Source: Lingula anatina (lineage: Eukaryota; Brachiopoda; Lingulata; Lingulida; Lingulidae). Taken from it: a stretch of 64,000 nt of DNA. Positions 11,116 to 22,387 of this stretch are shown here, piece after piece (within the stretch, counting starts at the first letter, position 1; each line of letters starts with the position of its first letter). Both the position numbers and the translations under genes were made by a program. The stretch covers positions 809,381 through 873,380 of the forward strand of contig NW_019775780.1 of assembly GCF_001039355.2 (NCBI RefSeq), given 5' to 3'. Below the pieces are notes generated by a model. That model was not told the origin of the DNA. It worked only from the letters and a program-made list of their open reading frames with translations, and ran no database searches.

Positions 11116-14100
11116 TCAGTCACTCCTGTCACTTGGCAAGCCAAATAATTTCACTGTTCCAGCATCTCTGTCATTGTATTTTTCCTTATCATCACAAGCA
11201 AATGCCAGCAGGTGTCGTTTTGGATGCCATGCTATTGTGAATGTGGGGTACTCACATGGGACTTCTGTTATCTTTTCACCTGAAAATATATTTGTGTGTT
11301 GAATATATTTTAATAATTTAATCTAATAATATATTTTAATAATATTACATAATTGAATGTTCAAAGCTGCAGCTGCAGTTTGATATCTTATTAAATGACA
11401 TATGTAAATTATGACTAAAAAAGATACCTAAATCAAAGTTACACATGGCTTCTTTTTTCTTATATTTCTTACCAGTTTCTACATTCCCAATGTCTATCAC
11501 AAGATCTTCTGATGCTGATGCTAATATCTTTCCATCATGGCTAAAACTCATTGTCCTTATGGGCCACTCTAACCTAGAATGTCAATAAAGTAATCTGACA
11601 CAGTTATGAAAAAAATTGGGAGCATCTGTAGCAAAAAAAAAAAGACTTGATAAATCTGCCTTTACATACGTAAGTACACGAATCCTTGACCAATCTTTTT
11701 ACCTTCAGTCAAAATGTTTTAATCACTGCCAAAAAATAATGTTTGAGCAAAAGCCTAGTTATGACTAAATTTTGGCTCATTATCTCTGCCAAAGAGGTGA
11801 TGTATTCACCTCCATTTTGTAAAAGTTAAAGATGGATTTTCACTAATATTTCAGGACAGGTCAGACTGACCTAAAAGTTATTAATTTTGGTGGTCCAGAT
11901 CATCGTGTGGATCCAAGAATTTTAAAAGGATTCTCCACCATTGTGAGATGTGGCCAATAATATTGACCTGTTGTGCAATGAACGTACTCTCAACAACCAC
12001 AATTTATCAGTGAACAGTCCTTTGTGGATGTCAACTCCTGAGTGTTTTTTTTTTTTTTAGTTTAAACATAACTGATAACTGCAATATCCCCATAGATGGA
12101 TAGATGCTGTAACTGTGACATCTATATTTAATTTAAACAGCAGTGTTTACCTAGAAAATGTCCTGACACAAACCAGGTCCTCCAGGTCCCACAGTGTGAC
12201 CAAAGCATCAGCACTGCCTGTGGCAAAGTACTTCCCAGTGGGATCAAACTCTATACAAATACAGTTGGCAGGATGAGCATTGAGAACATATTGATGCTGG
12301 AGATCAGGATAACTGAAATGTTAAGACATGGTTTATTTGTTGTTGTAGCATTAACTTTATATGATGTTCTAAATCAATGGGGAGCATCTGTCATGAAAAA
12401 CCTTTTTCCTTCATTTGCTGTGGAACAGATATTATGTAAATTTGACCTGCAACAATTAAAAGGCATTCGGTGTGATTTTGATGGGAAAAATACAATTAAA
12501 TTTTCCAGGTGTATCCTTCAGTGAGCATAAGATGCATTAGAAGTTTTTAATAAGTGGTATTAATTGCATTACTTAATTAAGATAAAAAGTTAAAAAGCAA
12601 AATTTTTGAATAAATCAAGATTTATAAGGACTTATGATATCTAGATTGCTTACTCTATAGCTTATCAATAAATAGGATAATTCAGTTTTGTACAATTCTC
12701 TGTAAAACTATCTTTATCATCTTACAAAATGTGTTTTCAGTAACCAGTATTCACATCCTATTGCAGCAGTCCCAAATAGTACCTTAATATATGTATACAG
12801 CCTTGTCCACTTGTGAGAAAGAACAAGTCTCCTTCATTGTTCCATGAGATTTCATTAACTTCATATTTGAATTGTTCCTCTGCTTTTGATCGATGTGTTT
12901 TTGCATCAATAAATGTGACCAAATCTTCTTTGTTTCCAACAGCTATTGTGTTTCCATTTGGGGACCAGCATATGTTGATATTTTCACCTTAAATATGTCA
13001 AGAAATAGTGCATTAGTCATTCTTTGAATTTTTAGTGAAATGCAAAACACAGAACATAAAATAGTAAACAAAGCCAACAAACCTACGTATGTCTACTACT
13101 GAAAAATCCTGTTGCAAAAGTTGTTATTGATATCAGATTCAAAATGTAAAATGTATAGATATAAATTTTAACATCATGATCTGTGCTTTATTCTACAAGA
13201 AAAAAGGTGACTTGAAAATTAAATGCAACCAATTTAAGAGCACTGAAACAGTACCTTTTGTATTAACTGTAGCCACTGTTTTTGATGTCCTGGCATCCCA
13301 AAGCCGCACTGTTTTATCCCCACTAGCTGTAACCAGAAGTTCTGGGTGTGTGGGGTGCCAACATAACTGATCTACACTATCTCCATGCCCACGGAATGTA
13401 TGTTCTTTGGACTATGTAAAAAACACACCATGCTATTTGTCAAATCAAAACATTATTTTTCAATTAATAAATTAATAGGATTATAGCAAAATTTCACATA
13501 CCTTTTATCTTTGACACTGACATATTAGTTATTATTGTTTATTTTGTTTCTATTTATATTTAGTAAGTGTTCTATGATCAAAATGGCTAAGCACCATGAA
13601 CCTTAAGAGTGAAGTTCTTTAACTTGAATTTGGTCAAATGGGTATTTTTAAACTCTTCGCATTTGACATGGTTCTGGGATTTTCATCCATTAATTTGCAA
13701 ACAACAATTAGGAGGATGTAGCCCCAGGTAATTAAAAGTAGGAGTACTATTTGGTCTGAGGGGGATCCAGTTTCTATTTAATTTGAACTTCTATCACTTA
13801 TTAAAAGTTTTCCCTAGTTTTTGTTTCAGAAGCTTCACTCAGTTAGGTAGATCACAATCCGCTAGGGGCGCTACAGTCGTAACTGTCCACTGGCAGTGAA
13901 GTGTTAAACTGAAGTCGGCCTGCTGACAGTTCGCCTATGGAACCCCTTTTTTAAATCTCTCTTTTAGCGCTGCGTAAAAAAACTAATACAAGCCATTAAC
14001 TAAATAAGTTGTAAATCAAAGAGTAAAATCCGGTCACATGATTTTCCCACGTTGCAGTCTTTGACAAGTTTCGGTTCTGCTTGTTTTAAGTTTTGCCTCT

Positions 14101-14941
14101 ACAAAATGCTAAAAAATTTCAGGTAAGTGCTGGTATCATCTTTTTGAAATTTATATCCAGCAAAGTTTATGAAATTTGCTATATTATGTAGAAAAATCAT
14201 GAAATTTGAAGGTTGCGAAGTATAGTTAATTTAATCCGCAATATTACATGATGTGAAAATTACCACAGGGAAATAGCTCTGCCCTGATTAGTCACAGGCT
14301 ATGTGAGCCAGACAATAGGCTGAGCACACAAAGACACACAGGGTGCTCTGCTGCGCCTGAGTGATCACTGCTGGTCAGTGGGCACAGGTTTTGAGCTGAG
14401 AAGTGTGGACACTTTTGGTGGATTTTTGCAGTTAAAAAACTTCAATATCTTTGTTGCTTGTAGGAATATTTAAAAAATTCCAAATGATTTCATCCGGTTT
14501 TTGCATTACCTTTCAGATGATATAAGTATTTTAATTTTCTGATCAGTTTGAAAATTTTTCTGATATACCTAACTCAGTCTGTAAATGCACAGTGTTTATG
14601 TTGTATATATGGCTATTCTAGCAAAAAAAAAAAAAAAAAATTAATGATTTTGACTTGTAATATAGCATTCTAAAGTCGTTTTCTGTGGCTTTTCGGTTTA
14701 TTAATCAAACACATAATCAAGGCAGGTGACAGCCGGGAGTGTATGCATGTTGTACTGTACTAACCAAACGATCTCTATCCAAACTGAAGAGGCTAACTGT
14801 CTTGTCGAAGGATCCAGATGCCAATTTTCTGCCATCACAACTCCAATCCACTGAATGTACCTTTGCGGAATGTGCCTGGTTTTCTTTTACTCTGTTATTA
14901 TTTTGGAAATATTTTTGCATTTCTTCTGTATATGAAGCCAT
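11116..14941 (-). CDS. THOC3: THO complex subunit 3 (THOC3/TEX1), WD40 protein
   Basis: Six coding exons on the minus strand, 14765-14941, 13255-13411, 12783-12987, 12151-12312, 11473-11573 and 11116-11279, join in phase to 321 residues (human about 350). THOC3 is a WD-repeat propeller of the THO/TREX complex, coupling transcription to nuclear mRNA export. Diagnostic stretches: AHSAKVHSVDWSCDGRKLAS (first blade), FRGHGDSVDQLCWHP, ENINICWSPNGNTIAVGNKE, DAKTHRSKAEEQFKYEVNE, DPTGKYFATGSADALVTLWD, SFSHDGKILASASED and FACDDK...AGTVKLFGLP at the end. Blade spacing looks complete. Start: MASYTEEMQ at 14941; an in-frame ATG at 14980 would add 13 residues. The gene is head-to-head with PMF1 and convergent with the DUF1761 gene. 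Confidence 0.95.
13850..14420. other. GC-richer, repeat-like block in THOC3 intron 1
   Basis: Within an AT-rich intron, this stretch contains short GC-rich segments (around 13860-13925 and 14330-14410) unlike its flanks. No ORF, tRNA-like box or clear terminal inverted repeat was found. An old transposon fragment or a regulatory element is possible; unassigned. Confidence 0.3.
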
Positions 14942-15201
14942 TCTTGCCGGCTGTATGTATGTCTGCCGATAGATGTCCACAGTTGTACTGAAAAGCCTCG
15001 AAAAAAAATCTATCCATTGTTGACTCAGTTCGAAAAATGGTGTTAAAACTAAGAAAATAAAGTCGTTGTGTGAAATTAAGAATGATCACTTGGAATGTCT
15101 TTCACCTAATGTTTCACTCTTTCCTCAAATTTTTGAAAAAAAGCTTTTCTTGGTATAGCGGCCTCTTCAGGCAATTTCATATTTTGCGGCACATTCAAGA
15201 G
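14942..15201. promoter_or_regulatory. Divergent promoter spacer THOC3(-)/PMF1(+)
   Basis: Only about 260 bp separate the two start codons, so the promoters and 5' leaders of both genes must be here or in upstream exons. No TATA box is obvious. The shared-promoter idea is inference from spacing. Confidence 0.5.
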
Positions 15202-17565
15202 ATGGAGGGAAGCACCACAGATAATTCGGGCTCAACTGCTGACTCAAGTGGCCTTAGGATTCCTGCAGCCGTCGATAATATAGAAAACAAATCAACTGAT
15301 GTGGCAGAAGGTCGACACGCAACTCTTTTACGCCAAGCGTTGGAGAAAACTGTGCAAAAATGTCTGTCCAGCGGCAGGTATTTGAAGTTGTTAGTGTTAC
15401 CTCAGTTTTTGGCCCAGTTACAGATACAACTTACATGCTGGGTACTTACCGTGGTTATGGCTTATAACATTGTGTGTTACGAAATCTCGACGAAATATCC
15501 ACATCCTGAGACACTGTTTGTCTTCCGTTGCATCTGATAATATATCATTCAAAGTCTTTTTGGATCGATTCAAGCAGCAGTTTGATAACGCTTGTAAAGT
15601 TTCAAGCTATGCAGCAGTACACCCCCTACCCAGTAGTACCATTGGGTAGAGGGGTAGCATGAAGTTCTATGCATTGGCACTCCCTACAGTTTCTGATAAA
15701 TGTACTATGTGGTATAACTAATAACACATAAAAATAGTAGTGAACATAAATGCCTAATGAAGAAATGATAATGACTTCAAGTAAGTCACTTACTTGCATG
15801 TAGCTAGGGAGCTCTCACATCTTTCCCTGACCTCCACCTCCTGAAGTTGCACAATCCTGAAAATCCAGCCAGTCTTGCCAGTAACTTCTATGTGAATAAG
15901 ATACAATTAAAACTTTGTTTTGTTTCATTCTTGGTAATCAACAGACTAACTTGTATTTTGGAAGACAAACCTGTTTTTGCATGTCATGTTGTAAACAGAC
16001 ACCAGGGCTATTTTTATTACAGGCAGTGTACATGTAGTTAGTGACTGGGATTTACTTCATATAAGAAAAAAGTAATGATAATACATGGTTTATTTAATTT
16101 TTACAGGTTTTCTGCATTTGCTAGAAACTTCAAAGCAGTGTATGACAAAAATCCAAAAGCTTTGAAAAATATCCACACACAGTTTATGCATCAGCTGGAA
16201 TCGGCTATAACAGTAAGTTATATCATGCTGATATATTAAAATGGTAATAATTGCCAAATTGTCAGTTTGCTATTGTTAAAAAATGCTTATTGTGATATAT
16301 TTTGATTTTTTATTGGGTTATAAGGGATAGTTAATAGCTTGAAGAAGATAAATAGAATAAAAAATAAGGGATAGTTAATTTGCTAGCTGAATATGACTAT
16401 GTGCAAATTTGTCATTCTTGATCAGTCAGGAAATATGGATTATTCTAAGAATATTTGGGCATAGAATGTGTAAATTTTTATATTGAAAAAAAAGGAGAGA
16501 AATCGATGCATTACACTAGTTTATCCGTTTTGTCAACTTGTCACGATGAGAAATATTTGAAGAAATACCTTTGACACATTTTCCCTTTCTTTTTTCAGGA
16601 AGAAATAGATACACTGTTTGAAGAGGAGAATATTGTAGGACTAATGAATGAACTTGACAAATTAATCAGTGAAGCACCTTTGGATCTACAACATCCAGCT
16701 TGGTAAGGTTAATTTTTGTGTTTTTTCTCTTATTGGTAAATTATATTAATTACCAAAACAAAGAAATTAGTGCTTAGTTTATTACTAATAGCTGGCAACT
16801 GCTGTCTTAAATTCACACTGACACTTCCATTAATTATGCGTGTTAATACCTCAGTCTAGTAATTTTTATGTTACTTCACAGGCGTCCAACAGGCAACCCT
16901 GAAGCTGATATTCAGTCCCACTTAATACAAGTGAAACAAGTACATAAAGAAACATTACAGTCCATATTGGAGGATTTGGAGGAAGAAAGTGCTAGGTTAA
17001 AAGAGGCAGTGTTATCAAAGAGACATCAGCTTCTGAACACACAACAAGCTGTGCAGAATAAAGTAAAAGGGATGGATCAGGTGTGGCTGCAGGCAGTTCT
17101 TGTGATAATTAAAATTACTTGCACGTAACGAGTCCTTAAAATTAAATGATGATGAGATTTGAACTAATTGTAATGGCTAATTTAAGAATACTGGACAATA
17201 TTGTTTAAGGCAACCTAATTATTCTGGGATGTTGAAAATATATTATTTTTTTATTGATAAACCACCTTTAATGGATGAATAAAACTTGCGGCGGAGCAGG
17301 GATTCCCAATAATGCATATAAACCACTTCTGTTACGTAGTTTCTTAATAATATATAAGTGATATAACTAAAAAAGTTTGGTTCTGTTTATAACATAAGAT
17401 TTAATCCTTTTTTTTTTTTTTTTGTTATGTAAAAACATGTTTGTCTGAAAAATAAAACGTGTCTTTCTTGTAAAAAATATTCTTTTTTTTTTTCAGGCAG
17501 TTGATGTTTGCAAAGAAATGCCAACCAAGGAGATATGGTCATATTTTGAAGAAACTTCTAAATGA
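15202..17565 (+). CDS. PMF1: Polyamine-modulated factor 1 / NNF1 kinetochore protein (MIS12 complex)
   Basis: Exons 15202-15377, 16107-16212, 16599-16702, 16882-17080 and 17497-17565 join in phase to 217 residues, close to the family length (human about 205). PMF1/NNF1 is a coiled-coil subunit of the MIS12 complex that links centromeric chromatin to the outer kinetochore. Signposts: an N-terminal Ser/Thr-rich tail; FARNFKAVYDKNPKALKNIHTQF (helical region); EEIDTLFEEENIVGLMNELDKL; the family hallmark PAWRPTGNPEADI around residues 127-139; then a long heptad coiled coil (SILEDLEEESARLKEAVL). Start: MEGSTTDN at 15202; an in-frame ATG at 15070 would add an unlikely 44-residue basic/aromatic leader. 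Polyadenylation signal AATAAA at 17848. Confidence 0.92.
15617..15656 (+). other. Imperfect inverted repeat in PMF1 intron 1
   Basis: The arm CCCCCTACCCA is followed about 12 bases later by TGGGTAGAGGGG, able to form a GC-rich stem with a small bulge. Intronic, function unknown. Confidence 0.6.
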
Positions 17566-17847
17566 AATATTCTTAATAAAAGGAATGTGAAAACATGACA
17601 AGTGTGCAGTAAAAAACAGTTTACCAATGCTAAAATACATTGGAAGAGTTACTCCTTCGTAATTGTTGGCAATGAGTACCTTTGTAAATTATGTTTGCAG
17701 TAGAAATATTTTCTACCCCTTTAAAAAAGAAAATAATGTAAATAAGTTTATGATAGACTTGTATTACTGAATGTGCTAATGACTTGATAATTTTGTAAAT
17801 CGGTGTAAAAAAGAGAACTGAATGTGATATCATCTTTATATATTTTA

Positions 17848-17853
17848 AATAAA
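17848..17853 (+). terminator. PMF1 polyadenylation signal
   Basis: Canonical AATAAA, about 280 bp after the PMF1 stop codon, in an AT-rich 3' UTR. Confidence 0.6.
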
Positions 17854-18905
17854 TGACAGGGGAAGTTGCAGTTTTGTCAAAAAAATGGTAACTAATGATC
17901 TGACTACCTCATATAATCTTGTAGAGTTTGTTAAGCCAGATATTGCGTGATTCTCAGATAGAGCACTTTCAAAAAGGCTTATATGTGAATATCTGCTGCA
18001 TTAGCTGCATCTCAAGTGTAACTCTGCAAGTATCAATCATTATCTTAGAATAAGCATAAAAGAATATTCCCATTTCCATTTTCCCTAGGTTTGGCTAAAG
18101 TCAAGTTCAAAATACTCTCATTCATTTGGTGTAATGTTTTTTATTCAAAATGTATACAGTATGTTTATGTGCAGGGACTGAAATATCACAAAATTTTTGC
18201 ATACTCTAAATGAAAATTGAATGTTTTGAAGGCCAAGTTTCAAAAGCCATCACTAAATTATTTGAATCTGTGAAATCTTGATGTGCCTGAATCCAATAAC
18301 GTGGTGCGCATTGTGAAGTGAAACTTCAAAACTAAATCTGTGAAAACGGGCTATATTATACAGAAATCGACTTTAAATGGCTTTACGACTGCATATTAGA
18401 GTTCTTTAAAACCTGATTTTAACAACTTCTTATTTCTTGAAATTACCAACGTTGATTTCACCAAGTACTTTTTGATCTTGCAATCTACCTTGTGTTGATG
18501 GGTTCCTTGTTGTCGACAAATATAAACTTGGAATGTTTGGAGTGTGTACAATGAAGTGGAGTGACATTTCTCCACGAGAAGAAATATTCCAATCCATTTT
18601 ACATGTGAAACTACAACCTACGGTTTTTTCTGATAGTGTCTGGAAAGGCACTAAGGAATATCCTCTTGCTTTTATAGAGTTTTGTTTGTTAAATGTCAAT
18701 CCTGGCTCAACATGTGATCAAACAAACTTCTGATCTGTAGTAGTAGTTTGCATTTACATAAATGCACTTTCGCGTCCTTGGCGCACAGTTGATTTAAAAA
18801 ATAGTGGAGGAAAGCAAGGTCGCATGTGCTCCGGTTGGTCGAGCAATTTTTACTAACTGGTATTATTAAAAGGAAAGTTTTCTAAGCAAGTATTAAGGCG
18901 GAGAC
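17854..18905. other. Spacer PMF1 to BAMBI-like gene, with a 16-bp palindrome
   Basis: No convincing ORF. Around 18751-18766 is a palindrome (GCATTTA-CA-TAAATGC). The stretch 18768-18890 is less AT-rich and may be promoter/5' UTR of the next gene. A signal-peptide exon for that gene was looked for here and not recognised. Confidence 0.45.
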
Positions 18906-21071
18906 ATGAATGGCACAACACAGCCAGGTTTTAAATGTTCGTGTTATCCGCGTGTCCATTACTGTGACAGAGACTTGGAGGGACAATTCAAAGATTTTTG
19001 CCACACAACTTACAAGGTAAGGCGAAAGGTGCCTTGTTTAAAATGGATTTAATGATAGAAGATCTGATTGTAGTCAAGTGGTATTCGTGTTCTGTTCTAA
19101 ATCAAAATTAATCAATAGCAGTTAACTGCTTCTTAACAATTATAGGTAAAATATTAGGTATCTTCCTATCTTTTTCTTATCAACTGAATATTGATTCTTT
19201 ATTTAACCTAACCAAATAATGTAAATTTATTAAGAAATAGAATAAAACATTTTTGCAATGTTGTTACAGAGAAACGCCAACTGAACGAAAATGTTACCTA
19301 CCAACCTAAAACGGCACAACTCGACTGCTTTATAACTAAACGAATTAAAGGCATATTTCTAAAATGTTTTACTGCAGTTATCTGATGGCGTTTATTTAAA
19401 AATAGAGGCTCAGAGACATCGAAAGCAAAATTGGACACTATGAAGGGAAGATTTGTTTAAGAAGATTAAATTTTTTAATTAATAGTGAAATATTTTGAAA
19501 TACGGGAGAAAAAATTCAAAGGGAGTTCGTGTGAGGTCATCTGGGCAATTTTTGAACATTTTAATGGATTTCTCGTTTCAAAGCTAATACAATAGGTTTG
19601 GCGATGAGATATGATCGTTTGATGATGTTATGGATTCAGATTCAGATTCTTTATTGACAAACACCTTCACATAAAGGTATAATCAATTACAATACGATAC
19701 TAGTGGCTAGAACATAGAACAGACAAATAAATAGATAAATAAATATATATATATATACATATAGATTAGCAATTGTTGAAATCAGTGACTATAAACATGT
19801 ATACGAATGTCGCATTCCATAATCAATTTACCAGGTGTTATGAAATAAATCAGCTGGCAGACAGGTTTGACGATGAGATATGATCGTTCGATGATGTTAT
19901 GAAATAATTCAGCTGACAGACAGCATTTTTAATTTGTTTCACGCTTGCATATTGTGTGTAGCACTTTGGAAAGTTTGGTGAACTTTGATATTTTGCTTTA
20001 TTATTGTTTTTACAGATGTGCTGTTTGTTATTTAATGTTGTCCTTGCAACTCTACACGGGTTATGACAGCAAGTCGTTTTGTCTTAACGTGAACTACGTG
20101 ATTTTTGGGTAGGATATAGCTGGTGTCCTCTCTGTCAAACAGATGATGGAAACTCTATTTCAGGCATCACGCACACAAACATATATTTTATTTAGAGGAA
20201 AAGCGCATCATGCACCTTGGTCTTTGTTTATTTCTAATTGTTTGACGAAAAGAAAAACATATCCATAAAATTAAAACCAGATGCAGCTGAGACTTAACTC
20301 AATGTTTTTTTTATCAATAACCAAATGAAACATTGCAGCACCTGTCGAATAAATAATTGAGGTGTAGCCCCTATTGCGTATTGCAAAATTAGACAACTCC
20401 TAAAATATATGTTTTTACCTTTTTTAAGTGTTTTGCAACCATCCATTCAGAGACGGACAGTATTCAGAGAGGCTGTCATAACCATCTTCACACCGCCATG
20501 TTCCACTGCAACATTTCACCGAGATGGAGTTACTCAACAGTATGTTGCGATAGCGAATTTTGCAATCAAAATGTTATCCCGACATATCCGCCCGTTTCTA
20601 CGACGACCGACGGTAAGTTCTTAGATACGCGTAATCCTCATATTTAGAATAATAAGAAAAAACATTCAGTTACTCGATCTTAACCTGTATCCATCTGAGT
20701 TCATATGTTTTAAAAATGTAAGGGTATGAAACTTTGATTACCCGATAAAAAGGTTCAAGTCTTAATTTCTTTAGGTCTTTTACGGTATGCTATATGAAGG
20801 GTTATAGAAAACCAAATTACAGAAAACCAAAACCGATTATTTTTTCAATAATTATGTATCAGTTTTAGGAAATTGGACAAAATACTCAAGGTATGACAAT
20901 CACTCGGATGGTGTCGCCGCCATAGCAGGTAACCAGATGGCGACTGCTGTAATTGTGCCGTTTGTTTTGGTGACCATCCTTATTATTGTGTTTTTACTGA
21001 CACATGTCATGAATGGCAAGAAAAGAAACTCTAACAACAACTCAGAAAACTCTACCGGTCAAGTTGAATAA
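18906..21071 (+). CDS. TGF-beta type I receptor-like pseudoreceptor without kinase (BAMBI-like)
   Basis: Three exons, 18906-19016, about 20453-20612 and 20869-21071, give about 157 residues. Residues 1-90 carry a three-finger activin/BMP-receptor ectodomain: CSC, YC, FC, a GC, HC, then VCCDSEFCNQNVIPTYPP, the CCx4CN box followed by the Pro-rich linker of type I receptors. One transmembrane segment follows (about 115-137, TAVIVPFVLVTILIIVFLL), then a tail of about 20 polar residues ending at TAA. No GS box or kinase exon appears before the next gene at 23.3 kb. BAMBI-type proteins have this build and dampen BMP/activin signalling. Oddities: no signal peptide seen before MNGTTQPGF (a stop lies 12 bases upstream, so an upstream exon is likely), one fewer Cys than usual, and the second exon keeps frame only with an acceptor after GAG (20452) rather than CAG (20450). 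A Ly6/uPAR-type protein is the alternative. Confidence 0.62.
19592..19910 (+). repeat. About 58-bp tandem repeat interrupted by a retroposon-like insertion
   Basis: AGGTTTG-CGATGAGATATGATCGTT at 19592 recurs at 19862. GTTATGAAATAA-TCAGCTG-CAGACAG recurs at about 19840 and 19898, giving a unit near 58 bp. Between the partial units (about 19631-19836) lies an insert starting GATTCAGATTCAGATTCTTT and ending in an AT microsatellite, typical of a retroposed 3' tail in reverse orientation. Intron of the BAMBI-like gene. Confidence 0.55.
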
Positions 21072-21547
21072 CATGGTTTGCTAAGGTTTTCCCTAAAATA
21101 ATGCGGTTAAAAACTCTTACCGCAACAAGAGATGTGCGCATAGGGTCTAACGTCAGTGATGATAAGAGGAAAATCATACGTGTTCTGTTAATTAAGGGAA
21201 TACTCTTGGAATAGACTTTTACTTTTTTAAACTCACCTTCCTATTTTATTTAAAAGAATGAAAAAGAGAAGGAGAACACAATAGCTTACTTTTATCACCC
21301 CGCTTTTGGTTTGCTTAATTTTTTAATAAGCAACAAGAGGCTTTAAAAGGCAGTAAGTGGTTTTATGAGCTTTTACTCTTCAGCTGTTTGTCGTTTTAAC
21401 TCTTATTTTAGTTGACTTGTATTATTTATCAGTGGGGTATTTTGATTAATCAATCGTTTTATTTTCACTTCTTAAACTTAAATCATTTTATATTTCACTT
21501 TTGTAACGATGGTATTGACCATGACTTTATACCCAGACAGCCTCAGT

Positions 21548-21822
21548 AATCTGGCCCACGTCTGGCCCAGATCTGGCAGGCTCTGGCAACGTCTGGCAAA
21601 AGGTATGGCCCAGGTATGGCTTGCCACATGTGGGCCAGATGTGGCAATGGTTGGGCCAGATCTGGCCCAAACATTGCCACATCTGGCCCACTTCACATTT
21701 GCTCATGTGGCCAGATGTAGGCCCAGATCTGGCAATATCTGGCAAAGGTATAGCATGCCGGATGTGGACCAGATGTGGGCCAGATCAAAATCAAATGGAT
21801 ATGGACCACATATGGCCCAGAT
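21548..21822. repeat. Degenerate CTGGCCCAGAT/ATCTGGGCCAG repeat array
   Basis: Dense imperfect direct and inverted copies of a core (T)CTGGCCCAGATCTGGCA-like word over about 275 bp, just 3' of the BAMBI-like gene. Several overlapping frames on both strands look open only because stop codons are rare in the repeated word. It is probably the internal array of a mobile or satellite-like repeat. Confidence 0.75.
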
Positions 21823-21935
21823 TGTTTTTTTTTTTTTTTTTTTTTTTGTAAATAATATTAAATTATTCAATATGATTACTATAAAAAAAAGACAAACAAG
21901 ATTCAAGATTCAAGTATTTATTCTGTGCTACAAAC
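21823..21935 (-). mobile_element. Poly-T tract and retroposon tail
   Basis: A T-run of over 20 bases at 21824-21847 (poly-A on the minus strand) is followed at about 21896 by GATTCAAGATTCAAG, a short tandem tail. The same type of GATTCA-repeat tail begins the insert at 19634, suggesting two members of one non-LTR/SINE family. The body of the element was not recognised. Confidence 0.4.
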
Positions 21936-22340
21936 CTTAACAAAATTATTACACATTATATAACCTTAATTGCTGGCAACTTACATGTAACAAATTAAGG
22001 GCCACTCCTCAAATTATAATTGTTACGCGAGGTAGAAACCACAAGATCTTGAACTTCTTTAATATAATTTATTCACTACTTTTCGGTTGGTTTCCGTGTC
22101 ACCTTGCTTCCTACCATTTCTCTTTCTACCTCTTTTCAATCTCCAGAAGCCTTTTCCCCGTTTACGTTAAATGCTGCTTTTTAAGTATTGCACATTATGA
22201 GAATATGTCAATGAACTCTACAGAACACTCCCCGCTCTTTGCTCACTTCATGACCATCAATTACCAACATTTTAAGAACTCCGACAGAAAGAAATTTGTG
22301 GTGTATTATCCGTGTATATTATGTATGTATTATTTGAATA

Positions 22341-22341
22341 A

Positions 22342-22387
<46 letters not shown>
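22341..22387. repeat. (ATT)n microsatellite
   Basis: About 15 perfect ATT units in the spacer between the BAMBI-like gene and TTLL. It creates an artificial poly-Leu ending in an overlapping ORF. Confidence 0.9.

Noticed and set aside
11036-11302. Plus-strand 88-codon ORF containing VNVGY, looking like a third DUF1761 terminal exon
   Set aside because: It is the antisense shadow of the last THOC3 exon (11116-11279, minus), which translates to the conserved THOC3 C-terminus in phase with the preceding exons. The NVGY match is coincidence.
12273-12524. Plus-strand ORF across a THOC3 intron/exon edge
   Set aside because: Overlaps THOC3 exon 12151-12312 antisense; no family resemblance.
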